The notes: generated from the letters alone by a model not told the origin. Positions 26,636 through 34,305 are shown, counted from the first letter of the stretch. The stretch: DNA of 48,272 bases from Bacteroidales bacterium (GCA_020636775.1 JACJXF010000018.1:1-48272), one strand, 5' to 3'. A program made the numbers and translations.

Positions 26636-27598
26636 TTAAAGTTTAGCGGCTATAAATTTCTCAAGTTTTAAAAGGTCTTCGGTAAATTTGCGGATGCCTT
26701 CAGAGAGCTTTTCCACTGCCATAGCATCTTCGTTATGCATCCATCGAAATGATTTTTCATCCAGACTAATTTCCTGCATAACAATTTTCATGGCTGTTCC
26801 CGGATCAAGTTTTCTTACGAGTTCGCCCTTGCCTGATTCGAGTTCGGAGAGCAGTGCGGGTGATATCGTTAGGAGATCGCAACCGGCAAGCTCTATAATT
26901 TCACCTATATTTCTGAAGCTGGCTCCCATGACTTCCGTTGCAAATCCAAATTTTTTGTAATAGTTGTATATAAAGTGAACCGAAAGAACCCCGGGATCTT
27001 CAACTGCAGGAATATAATCCACTCCCAGATTCTTTTTATGCCAGTCGTAAATCCGGCCCACAAAGGGAGAAATAAGCTGTACTCTGGCCTGACCGCATGC
27101 TATAGCCTGTGCCTTCGAGAACAAAAGTGTAAGGTTGCAGTGAATTCCTTCCTTCTCTAGTTCTTCAGCAGCCTGTATACCTTCCCAGGTACTGGCGAGT
27201 TTTATGAGAATCTTATCCCTTGAGATTCCTTTATCTTCATAAGATTTGATTATTTTTCTTGCTTTGGCAAGACTTCCTTCAATATCAAATGACAGCCTCG
27301 CATCCACTTCTGTAGAAACCCTTCGGGGAACAATCTTTAAAATTTCCATTCCAAAATTCACCGCAAGCATATCCAGGCTTTCAGTCAGCCTTGATTCAAA
27401 ACTGTTTCCCTTCTTTCTTCCATATTCAACGGCTGCATCGACAAGGTGCAGATACTCTTTCTTCTGAGAAGCAGCATAAATTAGAGAAGGATTGGTAGTG
27501 GCATCTACGGGTTTATAACGGGCGATGCTCTCAAAGTCGCCGGTATCAGCAACAACCTGGGTAAATTGTTTCAGTTGTTCAAGGAGATTCATATTCAA
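26636..27598 (-). CDS. tal: Transaldolase
   Basis: A 320-residue classical transaldolase (TalB-like length) of the non-oxidative pentose phosphate pathway. VDATTNPSLIYAAS is the N-terminal signature. ILIKLASTWEGIQAAEELE carries the Schiff-base lysine (Lys133, equivalent to Lys132 of E. coli TalB), and HCNLTLLFSKAQA, ISPFVGRIYDW and VMGASFRN are conserved. The start may be Met1 or Met3. It heads a leftward run with a sugar-phosphate isomerase, a hydrolase and a sugar kinase. Confidence 0.96.
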   Translation of the reverse strand: MNMNLLEQLKQFTQVVADTGDFESIARYKPVDATTNPSLIYAASQKKEYLHLVDAAVEYGRKKGNSFESRLTESLDMLAVNFGMEILKIVPRRVSTEVDARLSFDIEGSLAKARKIIKSYEDKGISRDKILIKLASTWEGIQAAEELEKEGIHCNLTLLFSKAQAIACGQARVQLISPFVGRIYDWHKKNLGVDYIPAVEDPGVLSVHFIYNYYKKFGFATEVMGASFRNIGEIIELAGCDLLTISPALLSELESGKGELVRKLDPGTAMKIVMQEISLDEKSFRWMHNEDAMAVEKLSEGIRKFTEDLLKLEKFIAAKL

Positions 27599-27614
27599 AA
27601 AGATTAATTATAAA

Positions 27615-27622
27615 CAAATGTA
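27615..27622 (-). promoter_or_regulatory. Candidate -7 element for the transaldolase run
   Basis: The minus strand reads TACATTTG (TAnnTTTG), 17 bases upstream of the tal ATG. The nearest TTG lies 22 bases further, slightly long. Confidence 0.45.
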
Positions 27623-27714
27623 CAGAATATTAAATTATTTGCCACAAAGCTAAGGCATATCTTAGGAACTCATTTTTAGCAGGAAAAGTATATTAGGGAA
27701 GCTGTCTGGAAATA

Positions 27715-28707
27715 TTAAATCAGGGGAGTTGAAACCAGACAATCCTTAACTTCTGACAGCTTATTAGCATTCATTAAGACGGCTCGCAATTGAGCTGCCC
27801 CTGAAAAGCCTGAGAGGTAAATCTTAAAAAAGCGTTTCATCTGAGCAAAGTTTTTCCCTGATCCCCAGGTATGATCATATAATTCAGCGTGTTTCAGCAA
27901 AACATCAATCTTTTCAGCCTGAGACTTTTCATCTGTATTGTTTGAAAACAACCAGGGATTTGCAAAAATCCCCCTTCCAATCATTACCCCATCCACCCCG
28001 AAAATGCGGACCTTGTTTTCTGCTTCCTCAATATTCATTACGTCGCCATTCCCAAGAATCAGCGTGGAACATTTCTTCTCATCCCGCAGGCGGACAGATT
28101 TTGAAATTTCATTCCAATCGGCAGAGCCTTCCGATTGCATCTTCCGTGTTCTTCCATGTATGCAAATGGCGGAAGCTTGTGAATCGAGAAGATTATCGAT
28201 CCATGCGAGCGTGTCCACAGTATCAAAACCAATACGTGTCTTTACACTCACAGGAAGACCAGAACCCTCCGATGCAGCCTGAATAATCTCTCTGGCCAGC
28301 TGAGGCTGGAGAATGAGAGCTGAACATGCCCCCTGTTTCACAATTTTCTTCACCGGGCATCCCATGTTAATATCAATCCCATCGAAATTGTATTCCTCTG
28401 ATATAAGCTTTGACGCCCTGTAGAATTTTTCCGGCGATGATCCCCAGAGCTGGGCAACTATTCTGACATTTTTCTCTTTGAGGAGGTCTCTTTCCCCAGT
28501 GTTAATTCTGAGTCTCTGGCTCACTACGTCCCTCCCTTTGGGATGGTTCATCCCATCAACTGAGGTGAATTCAGTAAAAAGCACATGCAGTTTATCGGGC
28601 GAAGAAAGAGAAAGCACGATCTCACGAAATACCGTATCCGTAACATCTTCCATTGGAGCCAGTGCAAACACAGGCCTGTTTAATTCTTTCCAGAAATTCA
28701 AACTCAA
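27715..28707 (-). CDS. dus: tRNA-dihydrouridine synthase
   Basis: A 330-residue FMN enzyme reducing specific uridines in tRNA to dihydrouridine. Family features: N-terminal FALAPMEDVTDTVFRE, IVAQLWGSSPEKFYRASKLI, DGIDINMGCPVKKIVKQGACSALI, SVKTRIGFDTVDT, ICIHGRTRKMQ, LILGNGDVMNIEEA and VDGVMIGRGIFANPWLF. The gene begins 15 bases after the stop of trhO, another tRNA-modifying enzyme, and they are probably one transcript. Which uridine it acts on cannot be read from sequence. Confidence 0.95.
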   Translation of the reverse strand: MSLNFWKELNRPVFALAPMEDVTDTVFREIVLSLSSPDKLHVLFTEFTSVDGMNHPKGRDVVSQRLRINTGERDLLKEKNVRIVAQLWGSSPEKFYRASKLISEEYNFDGIDINMGCPVKKIVKQGACSALILQPQLAREIIQAASEGSGLPVSVKTRIGFDTVDTLAWIDNLLDSQASAICIHGRTRKMQSEGSADWNEISKSVRLRDEKKCSTLILGNGDVMNIEEAENKVRIFGVDGVMIGRGIFANPWLFSNNTDEKSQAEKIDVLLKHAELYDHTWGSGKNFAQMKRFFKIYLSGFSGAAQLRAVLMNANKLSEVKDCLVSTPLI

Positions 28708-28722
28708 TTCTTTAAATCTTTT

Positions 28723-29757
28723 TCAGTTTTGTTTTACCTGCTTTTTATGATGCCGGTTAAATATTTTGCTTTCAGCATACCTTGAATGATTATGGATGCG
28801 AAGGCTTTCCCTCTCCTGCGCCGGCAGCTGAATTACCCTGTTGCAATCCTCAGAGCAGCAGCCCTGGTATTCAGTCCGGCATTCATCGCATTGTATAAAC
28901 AAAAGGTGGCAATCGTCGTTGGTACAATTGGTATGAGTATCGCAGGATTTCCCGCATTGGTGGCAATGACTGATAACCTGATCGGTAACTCTTTCACCGA
29001 GCCGGTTGTCAAAAACGAAGTTTTTTCCAATGAATCTGGATTCCAGTCCGGCTATTTTAATTTGCCTGGCATATTCAATAATTCCGCCATGGAGCTGATT
29101 CACATCACTGAAGCCCTGATGTCGGAGATAAGCACTGGCTTTTTCACAACGTATTCCGCCCGTGCAATAAAGAAGAATCTTTGCAGTTTCTTTACCGGCA
29201 AGCAGGTTTCGGCTTAATTCAAGTTCTTCACGAAAAGTATCGGCATCAGGACAAATAGCATTTTGAAAATGGCCTATCTCACTTTCATAATGGTTTCGCA
29301 TGTCTACGACAAGTACGTCAGGCTGACCAAGCAGTTCATGAAATTCAAGAGCTGAGAGATGGGTCCCGACATTGCTTACATCATAATCATCCTCAGAAAG
29401 TCCATCGGCAACAATTTTTGGGCGTTGCTTTATACTTAGCTTAAAAAATGATTTTCCATCATCTTCCAGGGCTATTCGAACCTGAATATCTTTAAGGTAT
29501 TCGTGAGTCCTGAGTTTAGTGAGAAACAAATCCAGCTTTTCCTCCGGAACACTCATCTGGGCATTAATACCCTCACGTGCAATATAGATCCTGCCGAAAG
29601 CATTCAGTTCGGTCCATTCAATATATAAACGATCCCTGAATCCTTTGGGATCATCAATTTTAACATATCGGTAGAATGAAAGAGTAGTTCTCTTAAAATC
29701 CTCCTCCATTAACTGCTGTTTTAAAATCTCAGAATTTATGCGGTTGTGCAGTATCAT
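28723..29757 (-). CDS. trhO: tRNA uridine(34) hydroxylase, rhodanese-like
   Basis: TrhO (YceA family) adds a hydroxyl group to uridine 34 of some tRNAs, the first step to 5-(carboxy)methoxyuridine. The 344-residue protein has the N-terminal acylphosphatase-like part (residues 25-110, REGINAQMSVPEEKLDLF), a rhodanese domain (DVLVVDMRNHYESEIGHFQNA, then the active-site loop ILLYCTGGIRCEKASAYLRH with Cys), and a Cys-rich C-terminus (CHQCGKSCDTHTNC, CDECRTEYQGCCSEDC) likely to bind zinc. Paired with dus. Confidence 0.93.
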   Translation of the reverse strand: MILHNRINSEILKQQLMEEDFKRTTLSFYRYVKIDDPKGFRDRLYIEWTELNAFGRIYIAREGINAQMSVPEEKLDLFLTKLRTHEYLKDIQVRIALEDDGKSFFKLSIKQRPKIVADGLSEDDYDVSNVGTHLSALEFHELLGQPDVLVVDMRNHYESEIGHFQNAICPDADTFREELELSRNLLAGKETAKILLYCTGGIRCEKASAYLRHQGFSDVNQLHGGIIEYARQIKIAGLESRFIGKNFVFDNRLGERVTDQVISHCHQCGKSCDTHTNCTNDDCHLLFIQCDECRTEYQGCCSEDCNRVIQLPAQERESLRIHNHSRYAESKIFNRHHKKQVKQN

Positions 29758-29774
29758 AACTAAGTTTTAGCCCG

Positions 29775-29805
29775 CAAATTTACATGCTTATCCTTTCAAA
29801 TCCAA
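29775..29805 (-). promoter_or_regulatory. Promoter for trhO-dus
   Basis: On the minus strand TTG (29805-29803), a 20-base spacer and TAAATTTG (29782-29775) match the Bacteroidota promoter with one extra spacer base. The -7 element ends 17 bases before the trhO ATG. Confidence 0.6.
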
Positions 29806-30025
29806 TGATTTTCAGCTGTTTATAATAATTTCGGATAAAATGATCCTATTTTATTAATTTATAAGGACTTAGCATAGTTTTTAATTAAACAGAATATCCG
29901 GAATATGAAGCTTTGGAAATTAAATACCGGGATTATTCCTAATAAAGGCTGTATTACTCAATTATGAAGGGACAGAAAGTTCAATATATAAGGAGATTAA
30001 AATCATTTCATTTAATTATAAAATA
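29806..30025. other. Intergenic region, no gene called
   Basis: AT-rich region between divergent trhO and the porin operon. It holds a short AT hairpin (ATAAAAT/ATTTTAT, 29835-29854) without a T-run and one doubtful small frame beginning at 29964. The regulatory repeats that follow are listed separately. Confidence 0.4.
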
Positions 30026-30140
30026 TTGGGGGCAAAAGAAATATATTGTTATTATTTTATTGTTACCCCTCTCTTTAATGGGGGTCAAACTAATTTTTTA
30101 CATCTTTTTTAAATTTTGACCCTAATTTTTTTGGGGGTAA
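30026..30140 (+). promoter_or_regulatory. Phased TGGGGG repeats and inverted elements upstream of the porin-PII-Amt operon
   Basis: Three GGGGG blocks begin at 30028, 30080 and 30133, 52 and 53 bases apart, about five helical turns each. Contexts are ATTGGGGGCAAA, AATGGGGGTCAAA and TTTGGGGGTAAT. In addition TTACCCC (30063-30069) with GGGGGTCAAA (30080-30089) is mirrored by TTTGACCC (30115-30122) with GGGGGTAA (30133-30140), a larger inverted arrangement. The last block overlaps the -33 element, as expected for a repressor or for an activator touching RNA polymerase. The binding protein is unknown. Confidence 0.6.
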
Positions 30141-30160
30141 TAAAAATATATTTACTTTTG
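30131..30160 (+). promoter_or_regulatory. Promoter of the porin-PII-Amt operon
   Basis: TTG (30131-30133), exactly 19 bases, then TACTTTTG (30153-30160): a perfect match to the Bacteroidota consensus TTG-N19-TAnnTTTG. Transcription should begin a few bases later, about 35 bases upstream of the porin ATG. Confidence 0.85.
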
Positions 30161-30199
30161 CCATGAAACAAATTGTTAAACCCTTTAATTTTTTAAGAA

Positions 30200-30916
30200 A
30201 TGAAAACAAAACTATTTACTGTATCCATGTTGATACTATTCATGATGGTTATCTCTTTCTCCAGTCTTAGTGCACAGGAAGAAGAAAAAGAATCTCCCTT
30301 CAGTGTAGGAGCTGACATTGTAAGTTCCTATGTATGGCGTGGATCCAAAATCGGTAATGGTCCGAATATCCAGCCTGCCCTGAGTTTTTCATCCGGCGGG
30401 TTTACAATTGGTTCATGGGGATCCTACAGTTTTCTGGATTTTGGTGATGTTTCTGAAACTGACCTATATGCTTCCTATGGTTTTGATTTTGGATTGAGCC
30501 TTGGTTTAACCGATTATTATTATCAGGGATCCAAATTCTTTGATTATACTGATTCAACCGGCAGTCACGCATTCGAAATTAATCTCGGCTATGCGCTGAA
30601 TGATCTTTCCATTTCTGCAAACTACATATTAAACGATGCTTCACAGGGTGGTCCGGCCAATAAGCCCGGTGGTGGTGATATGTATTTTGAGCTGGGTTAC
30701 TCCTTCACGAATTTTGATGTTTTTCTGGGAGCAGGAAACGGATGGCATACCACTTATGATGCGAATGGTGATGATGTTTTTGCCGTATGTAATATAGGTA
30801 TCAAAACCAGCAAAGAAATTAAGTTCAGCGACAGCTTCTCATTACCTGTAAGTGGAGCTCTTTCAGTAAATCCCGACAAAGAAGAACTTAACCTCGTTGT
30901 TGGATTCAGTTTCTAA
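30200..30916 (+). CDS. TorF-like putative outer-membrane porin
   Basis: A 238-residue protein with a signal peptide (MKTKLFTVSMLILFMMVISFSSLSAQ). The mature part is made of Gly/aromatic-rich beta strands (FSVGADIVSSYVWRGSKIGNG, FTIGSWGSYSFLDFG, LYASYGFDFGLSLGLTDYYYQ) and ends in LNLVVGFSF with a terminal Phe, typical of outer-membrane barrels. The SxYVWRG segment is characteristic of the TorF/gcw_chp putative-porin group. It is first in an operon with a PII regulator and an ammonium transporter, so a role in passing small nitrogen compounds through the outer membrane is a reasonable inference. Confidence 0.82.
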   Translation: MKTKLFTVSMLILFMMVISFSSLSAQEEEKESPFSVGADIVSSYVWRGSKIGNGPNIQPALSFSSGGFTIGSWGSYSFLDFGDVSETDLYASYGFDFGLSLGLTDYYYQGSKFFDYTDSTGSHAFEINLGYALNDLSISANYILNDASQGGPANKPGGGDMYFELGYSFTNFDVFLGAGNGWHTTYDANGDDVFAVCNIGIKTSKEIKFSDSFSLPVSGALSVNPDKEELNLVVGFSF

Positions 30917-30946
30917 ATATGCCTTTTTAAAATAATCCCATATACT

Positions 30947-31300
30947 ATGAAAAAAATTGAAGCAATTATTCGCAAAACCAAATTCGATGAGGTAAAAGAA
31001 GCCTTGAACGATGCTGGTATAGAATTCTTCACCTTCTGGGAAGTGAGAGGAATCGGAAAAGCACATGAATCACGTGTTTATCGTGGAATAGCTTATGACA
31101 CCAGTACTATTGAACGTATGTTGATTTCCATATACTGCCGTGAAAAATTCCTGAAACCGGCTGTGGATGCCATTATGAATGCTGCTAAAACAGGCGAAAT
31201 CGGAGACGGAAAGATTTTCGTTTCTGAAATCAGCGATGCATTTCGCATTCGCACAGGAGAAGAGGGTGATAAGGCCTTATATGTTGAAGGAGGCGAGTAA
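30947..31300 (+). CDS. PII-family nitrogen regulator
   Basis: A 117-residue PII protein that would sense ATP/ADP and 2-oxoglutarate and gate the neighbouring Amt channel. Conserved parts: MKKIEAIIRKTKFDEVKEAL, the T-loop RVYRGIAY whose Tyr50 corresponds to Tyr51 (the uridylylation site in enterics), B-loop TGEIGDGKIFV, and RIRTGEEGDKAL. The T-loop base differs: GIGKAHES replaces GFGRQKGHTE, so Gln39, which helps bind 2-oxoglutarate in canonical PII, is absent and the segment is one residue shorter. 30 bases behind the porin gene and 12 before amt. GlnK-type by context. Confidence 0.93.
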   Translation: MKKIEAIIRKTKFDEVKEALNDAGIEFFTFWEVRGIGKAHESRVYRGIAYDTSTIERMLISIYCREKFLKPAVDAIMNAAKTGEIGDGKIFVSEISDAFRIRTGEEGDKALYVEGGE

Positions 31301-31312
31301 TAACTTAAAAAT

Positions 31313-32596
31313 ATGGAAATCATGACAGATACTTTATTATTAGCCGATAAGATTGGCACGTTTGAGACAGCACTGGCAGATTATGCTTTCTCAATTGACA
31401 CTGTATGGGTATTAATTACCGCCGCTCTTGTATTTTTTATGCAGGCAGGATTCGCCCTGGTTGAGGCCGGCTTTACACGTTCAAAGAACACTACTAATAT
31501 TCTCTTTAAAAACCTTATGGATTTTGTAATCGGTACCCTTGGATTCTGGATTCTTGGATTTGGTTTAATGTTTGGTGAAAGCAACGGGTTTATAGGAAAG
31601 GTTGATTTTTTCAGTATGAACTCATACGACAAAGGCGTTCCTGATATGGCCTTCCTGATATTCCAGACTGTTTTTGCTGCTACGGCTGCAACCATCGTTT
31701 CAGGAGCCATGGCTGAAAGAACAAAATTCAATGCATATCTTATTTTCAGTGCTGTTATTTCGCTTATTATTTACCCGGTTTCAGGTCACTGGACATGGGG
31801 CGGTGGATGGTTAAGCCAGATGGCAGTTCCATTTCACGATTTTGCAGGTTCATCCGTTGTACACATGGTCGGTGGAATTGCCGCTCTTATTGGTGCAGCA
31901 GTTTTAGGCCCGCGTATTGGTAAATATGGGAAAAATGGCGAAGTCAAAGCTATTCCGGGTCACAGTATAACCCTCGCGACTCTGGGTGTATTTATACTTT
32001 GGATTGGCTGGTTTGGATTTAACCCGGGTTCTCAGCTTGCCGCTGCTGGCGTCGGAAATGCCACTGCAATCTCTTTGATATTTGTAACCACGAACATAGC
32101 TGCCGCTGCCGGAGCTCTTTCAACCATGCTTTATATGTGGATGAAGTACAAGAGGCCCCCTCTCAGTATGACTCTGAACGGTGCTCTGGCCGGACTCGTT
32201 GCCATAACAGCTGGTTGTGACGCTGTTTCGCCTGTTGGCGCAGCCGCAATTGGAGTATTAGCCGGTATCCTGGTTGTACTCTCCGTTGAATTCTTCGACC
32301 GCATAGTGAAAATTGATGACCCCGTAGGAGCAATTTCTGTGCATGGTGTATGCGGAGCATTCGGTACCCTTATGGTTGGATTCTTTTCCACAAGTGAAGG
32401 CATTTTATATGGCCATGGAGCAGGATTATTAAAATCTCAGGCTATTGGAGTTGTTTCAATAGCAGCCTGGGTTGCTGTTACAGCATCAATTCTGTTCATT
32501 GGACTAAAATATACGAATGGTCTCAGGGTTGAAAAGCGAATTGAAGAAGAAGGACTTGATATTTATGAGCACGGTGAAAGTGCATATAACATTTAA
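31313..32596 (+). CDS. amt: Ammonium transporter
   Basis: A 427-residue Amt/Rh channel with about eleven membrane segments. Signatures: FFMQAGFALVEAGFTRSKNTTNIL at 41-64, FAATAATIVSGAMAERTKF at 121-139, and the twin pore histidines His184 (VVHMVGG) and His344 (SVHGVCGAFGT). The C-terminal tail GLRVEKRIEEEGLDIYEHGE is the standard regulatory tail contacted by PII. Translation may begin at Met1 or Met4. It is the third gene of the operon with the porin and PII, followed by a strong terminator. Expected to be induced under nitrogen limitation. Confidence 0.96.
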   Translation: MEIMTDTLLLADKIGTFETALADYAFSIDTVWVLITAALVFFMQAGFALVEAGFTRSKNTTNILFKNLMDFVIGTLGFWILGFGLMFGESNGFIGKVDFFSMNSYDKGVPDMAFLIFQTVFAATAATIVSGAMAERTKFNAYLIFSAVISLIIYPVSGHWTWGGGWLSQMAVPFHDFAGSSVVHMVGGIAALIGAAVLGPRIGKYGKNGEVKAIPGHSITLATLGVFILWIGWFGFNPGSQLAAAGVGNATAISLIFVTTNIAAAAGALSTMLYMWMKYKRPPLSMTLNGALAGLVAITAGCDAVSPVGAAAIGVLAGILVVLSVEFFDRIVKIDDPVGAISVHGVCGAFGTLMVGFFSTSEGILYGHGAGLLKSQAIGVVSIAAWVAVTASILFIGLKYTNGLRVEKRIEEEGLDIYEHGESAYNI

Positions 32597-32620
32597 TCCA
32601 GAATATTACCCTATAAATAT

Positions 32621-32655
32621 AAAACGCCCCGGAAAATTCCGGGGCGTTTTTTTTG
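32621..32655. terminator. Bidirectional terminator between amt and trpB2
   Basis: AAAACGCCCCGGAA (32621-32634) and TTCCGGGGCGTTTT (32637-32650) form a near-perfect GC-rich stem with a tiny loop, followed by a T-run on the plus strand and preceded by A residues that serve the minus strand. Confidence 0.93.
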
Positions 32656-32726
32656 TTGCTCACATTACACTAGAATTAAAATAAAAATCAAACTTAAATA
32701 AATAAGCCTGTCTGCAGATCAGATTA

Positions 32727-34088
32727 CTAAACCAACTGTTGCAGTTCCTTCACACTTTCCGCAATTTCCGCGTCAGTAACCTCATGATCTTCAAGTTTAC
32801 CTTCGAAATATTTATCATAAGCTGCTAGATCAATAATTCCATGACCTGAAAAGTTAAACAGGATAGTTTTAGCCTTTCCTTCCTTTTTAGCCTGCTCGGC
32901 TTCCCTTATTACTGCGGCAATCGCGTGACTGGTTTCAGGAGCCGGAATAATTCCTTCTGTTTTCGCAAAGATCATCCCTGCCTTAAAGGTTTCATTTTGT
33001 TTTACAGACATGGCTTCTATGAGATTATCCTTCAGCAGCTGGCTTACAATGGCTCCTGCGCCATGGTAACGGAGTCCACCGGCATGGATGGAAGCAGGTA
33101 CAAAATTATGGCCCAGGGTGTACATAGGAAGCAAGGGTGTAAGACCTACCGTATCACCGAAATCATAATGAAACTGACCTCTGGTAAGTTTGGGACAGGA
33201 TGCAGGCTCTACTGCAACCACGCGGGTTTTATTTCCATTTCGGAAATTTTCCCCAAGGAATGGAAATGAAATTCCGCCGAAGTTACTTCCTCCGCCAAAA
33301 CAACCAAAAACCACATCAGGGTAGGCATCGGCCATTTCCATCTGTTTAAGGGCTTCCAGTCCAATAATTGTCTGATGAAGAAGGACATGGTTGAGAACAC
33401 TTCCCAATGAATAATTGGTACCCGGGTCTTTGGCAGCCATTTCAACAGCCTCTGAAATAGCTATTCCAAGACTTCCCGGTGAATCCGGACTTTTTGCCAG
33501 AATGGCTCTTCCCGAATCTGTAAGATTACTCGGAGAAGGCACTACCTCAGCTCCCCACAGATTCATCATAGACTTTCTATAAGGCTTCTGGTTGTATGAA
33601 ATTTTAACCATAAATACCTTAAGGTCAATATTAAAATGCTGAGTTGCAAAGGCAAGCGCTGATCCCCATTGTCCGGCACCGGTCTCTGTGGTCATTTTTT
33701 TAACACCAGCCTTGTAATTGTAATAAGCCTGAGGAACAGCCGTATTAGGTTTATGCGATCCTGCGGGGCTTACACTTTCGTTCTTGTAATAGATTTTAGC
33801 GGGAGTATCGAGGTATTTTTCAAGGTTGTATGCCCTTACAAGGGGGGTAGGCCTCCATATTTTATATATTTCAAGAACCTCTTCAGGAATATCAATATAC
33901 CTGTCGGTAGCAACCTCCTGTTTTATTAATTCCATTGGGAAAATAGCCGCAAGATCTTCAGGACCAATAGGTTGTTTGGTTCCCGGATGAAGCGGAGGAA
34001 GCGGTTTGTTAGGCATATCCGCCATAATATTATACCATTGCCTGGGCATCTGGCTTTCGGTAAGGTTAAATCGTCTTGTCTTTGTCAT
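32727..34088 (-). CDS. trpB2: Tryptophan synthase beta chain, TrpB2 type
   Basis: A 453-residue pyridoxal-phosphate enzyme that joins indole and serine to give tryptophan. It is of the long TrpB2 type (about 450 residues, against about 400 for TrpB1). The PLP lysine is Lys113 in SPAGSHKPNTA. Glu135 in TTETGAGQWG is the catalytic acid, and CFGGGSNFGG binds the phosphate. WYNIMADMPNKPLPPLHPGT is the TrpB2 N-terminal extension. No trpA is adjacent, as usual for TrpB2, which may salvage free indole. Its 5' leader encodes a Trp-rich peptide and a terminator, so expression should respond to tryptophan. Confidence 0.95.
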   Translation of the reverse strand: MTKTRRFNLTESQMPRQWYNIMADMPNKPLPPLHPGTKQPIGPEDLAAIFPMELIKQEVATDRYIDIPEEVLEIYKIWRPTPLVRAYNLEKYLDTPAKIYYKNESVSPAGSHKPNTAVPQAYYNYKAGVKKMTTETGAGQWGSALAFATQHFNIDLKVFMVKISYNQKPYRKSMMNLWGAEVVPSPSNLTDSGRAILAKSPDSPGSLGIAISEAVEMAAKDPGTNYSLGSVLNHVLLHQTIIGLEALKQMEMADAYPDVVFGCFGGGSNFGGISFPFLGENFRNGNKTRVVAVEPASCPKLTRGQFHYDFGDTVGLTPLLPMYTLGHNFVPASIHAGGLRYHGAGAIVSQLLKDNLIEAMSVKQNETFKAGMIFAKTEGIIPAPETSHAIAAVIREAEQAKKEGKAKTILFNFSGHGIIDLAAYDKYFEGKLEDHEVTDAEIAESVKELQQLV

Positions 34089-34118
34089 AGTTTATTGTTT
34101 TTAGGTAAAATTTGCGAA

Positions 34119-34150
34119 TAAAAAAAGGCAGGATGTAAACAACCTGCCTA
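34119..34150 (-). terminator. Intrinsic terminator in the trpB2 leader (attenuator)
   Basis: On the minus strand AGGCAGG (34149-34143), a ten-base loop and CCTGCCT (34132-34126) form a seven-pair stem running straight into seven T residues. It lies between the leader peptide and the trpB2 ATG, so it must be conditional. The last codons of the leader ORF (GACAACGTG) can pair with GCAGGTTGTT across the stem's 5' arm with one mismatch, a candidate antiterminator. Confidence 0.85.
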
Positions 34151-34174
34151 TTAAATATATTTATTCCATATACT

Positions 34175-34252
34175 TTACACGTTGTCCGGGAGCTCCTCAA
34201 CAGGGAAGCGCCACAACCAATAACGTGCAGATATGGATATTTGATTTATCAT
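34175..34252 (-). CDS. trpL: trp leader peptide
   Basis: A 25-codon frame (ATG 34252-34250, TAA 34177-34175) starting about nine bases below the promoter's -7 element. The centre reads Ala-Arg-Tyr-Trp-Leu-Trp-Arg (Trp codons at 34219-34217 and 34213-34211), with no other role evident. When charged tRNA-Trp is scarce the ribosome should pause on the two Trp codons. The antiterminator candidate begins about 25 bases downstream, outside the ribosome footprint. A conserved RNA with a Trp leader and terminator has been described for Bacteroidota trp genes (the Bacteroid-trp motif); membership of this one is inference. Confidence 0.85.
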   Translation of the reverse strand: MINQISISARYWLWRFPVEELPDNV

Positions 34253-34260
34253 ACAGAATT

Positions 34261-34290
34261 CAAAAATAGTTATAATACTTAAATCTCCAA
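34261..34290 (-). promoter_or_regulatory. Promoter of trpL-trpB2
   Basis: On the minus strand TTG (34290-34288), exactly 19 bases, then TATTTTTG (34268-34261): a perfect TTG-N19-TAnnTTTG promoter. It starts 16 bases beyond the gltD stop codon and gives a very short 5' end before the leader ATG. Confidence 0.85.
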
Positions 34291-34305
34291 ATCCATGACT
34301 GAAAA

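Noticed and set aside
29964..30119. 51-codon frame encoding a hydrophobic peptide upstream of the porin operon
   Set aside because: It runs across two of the regulatory repeats, ends before the promoter, has no promoter of its own that I can see and resembles nothing known. AT-rich DNA yields such frames by chance.
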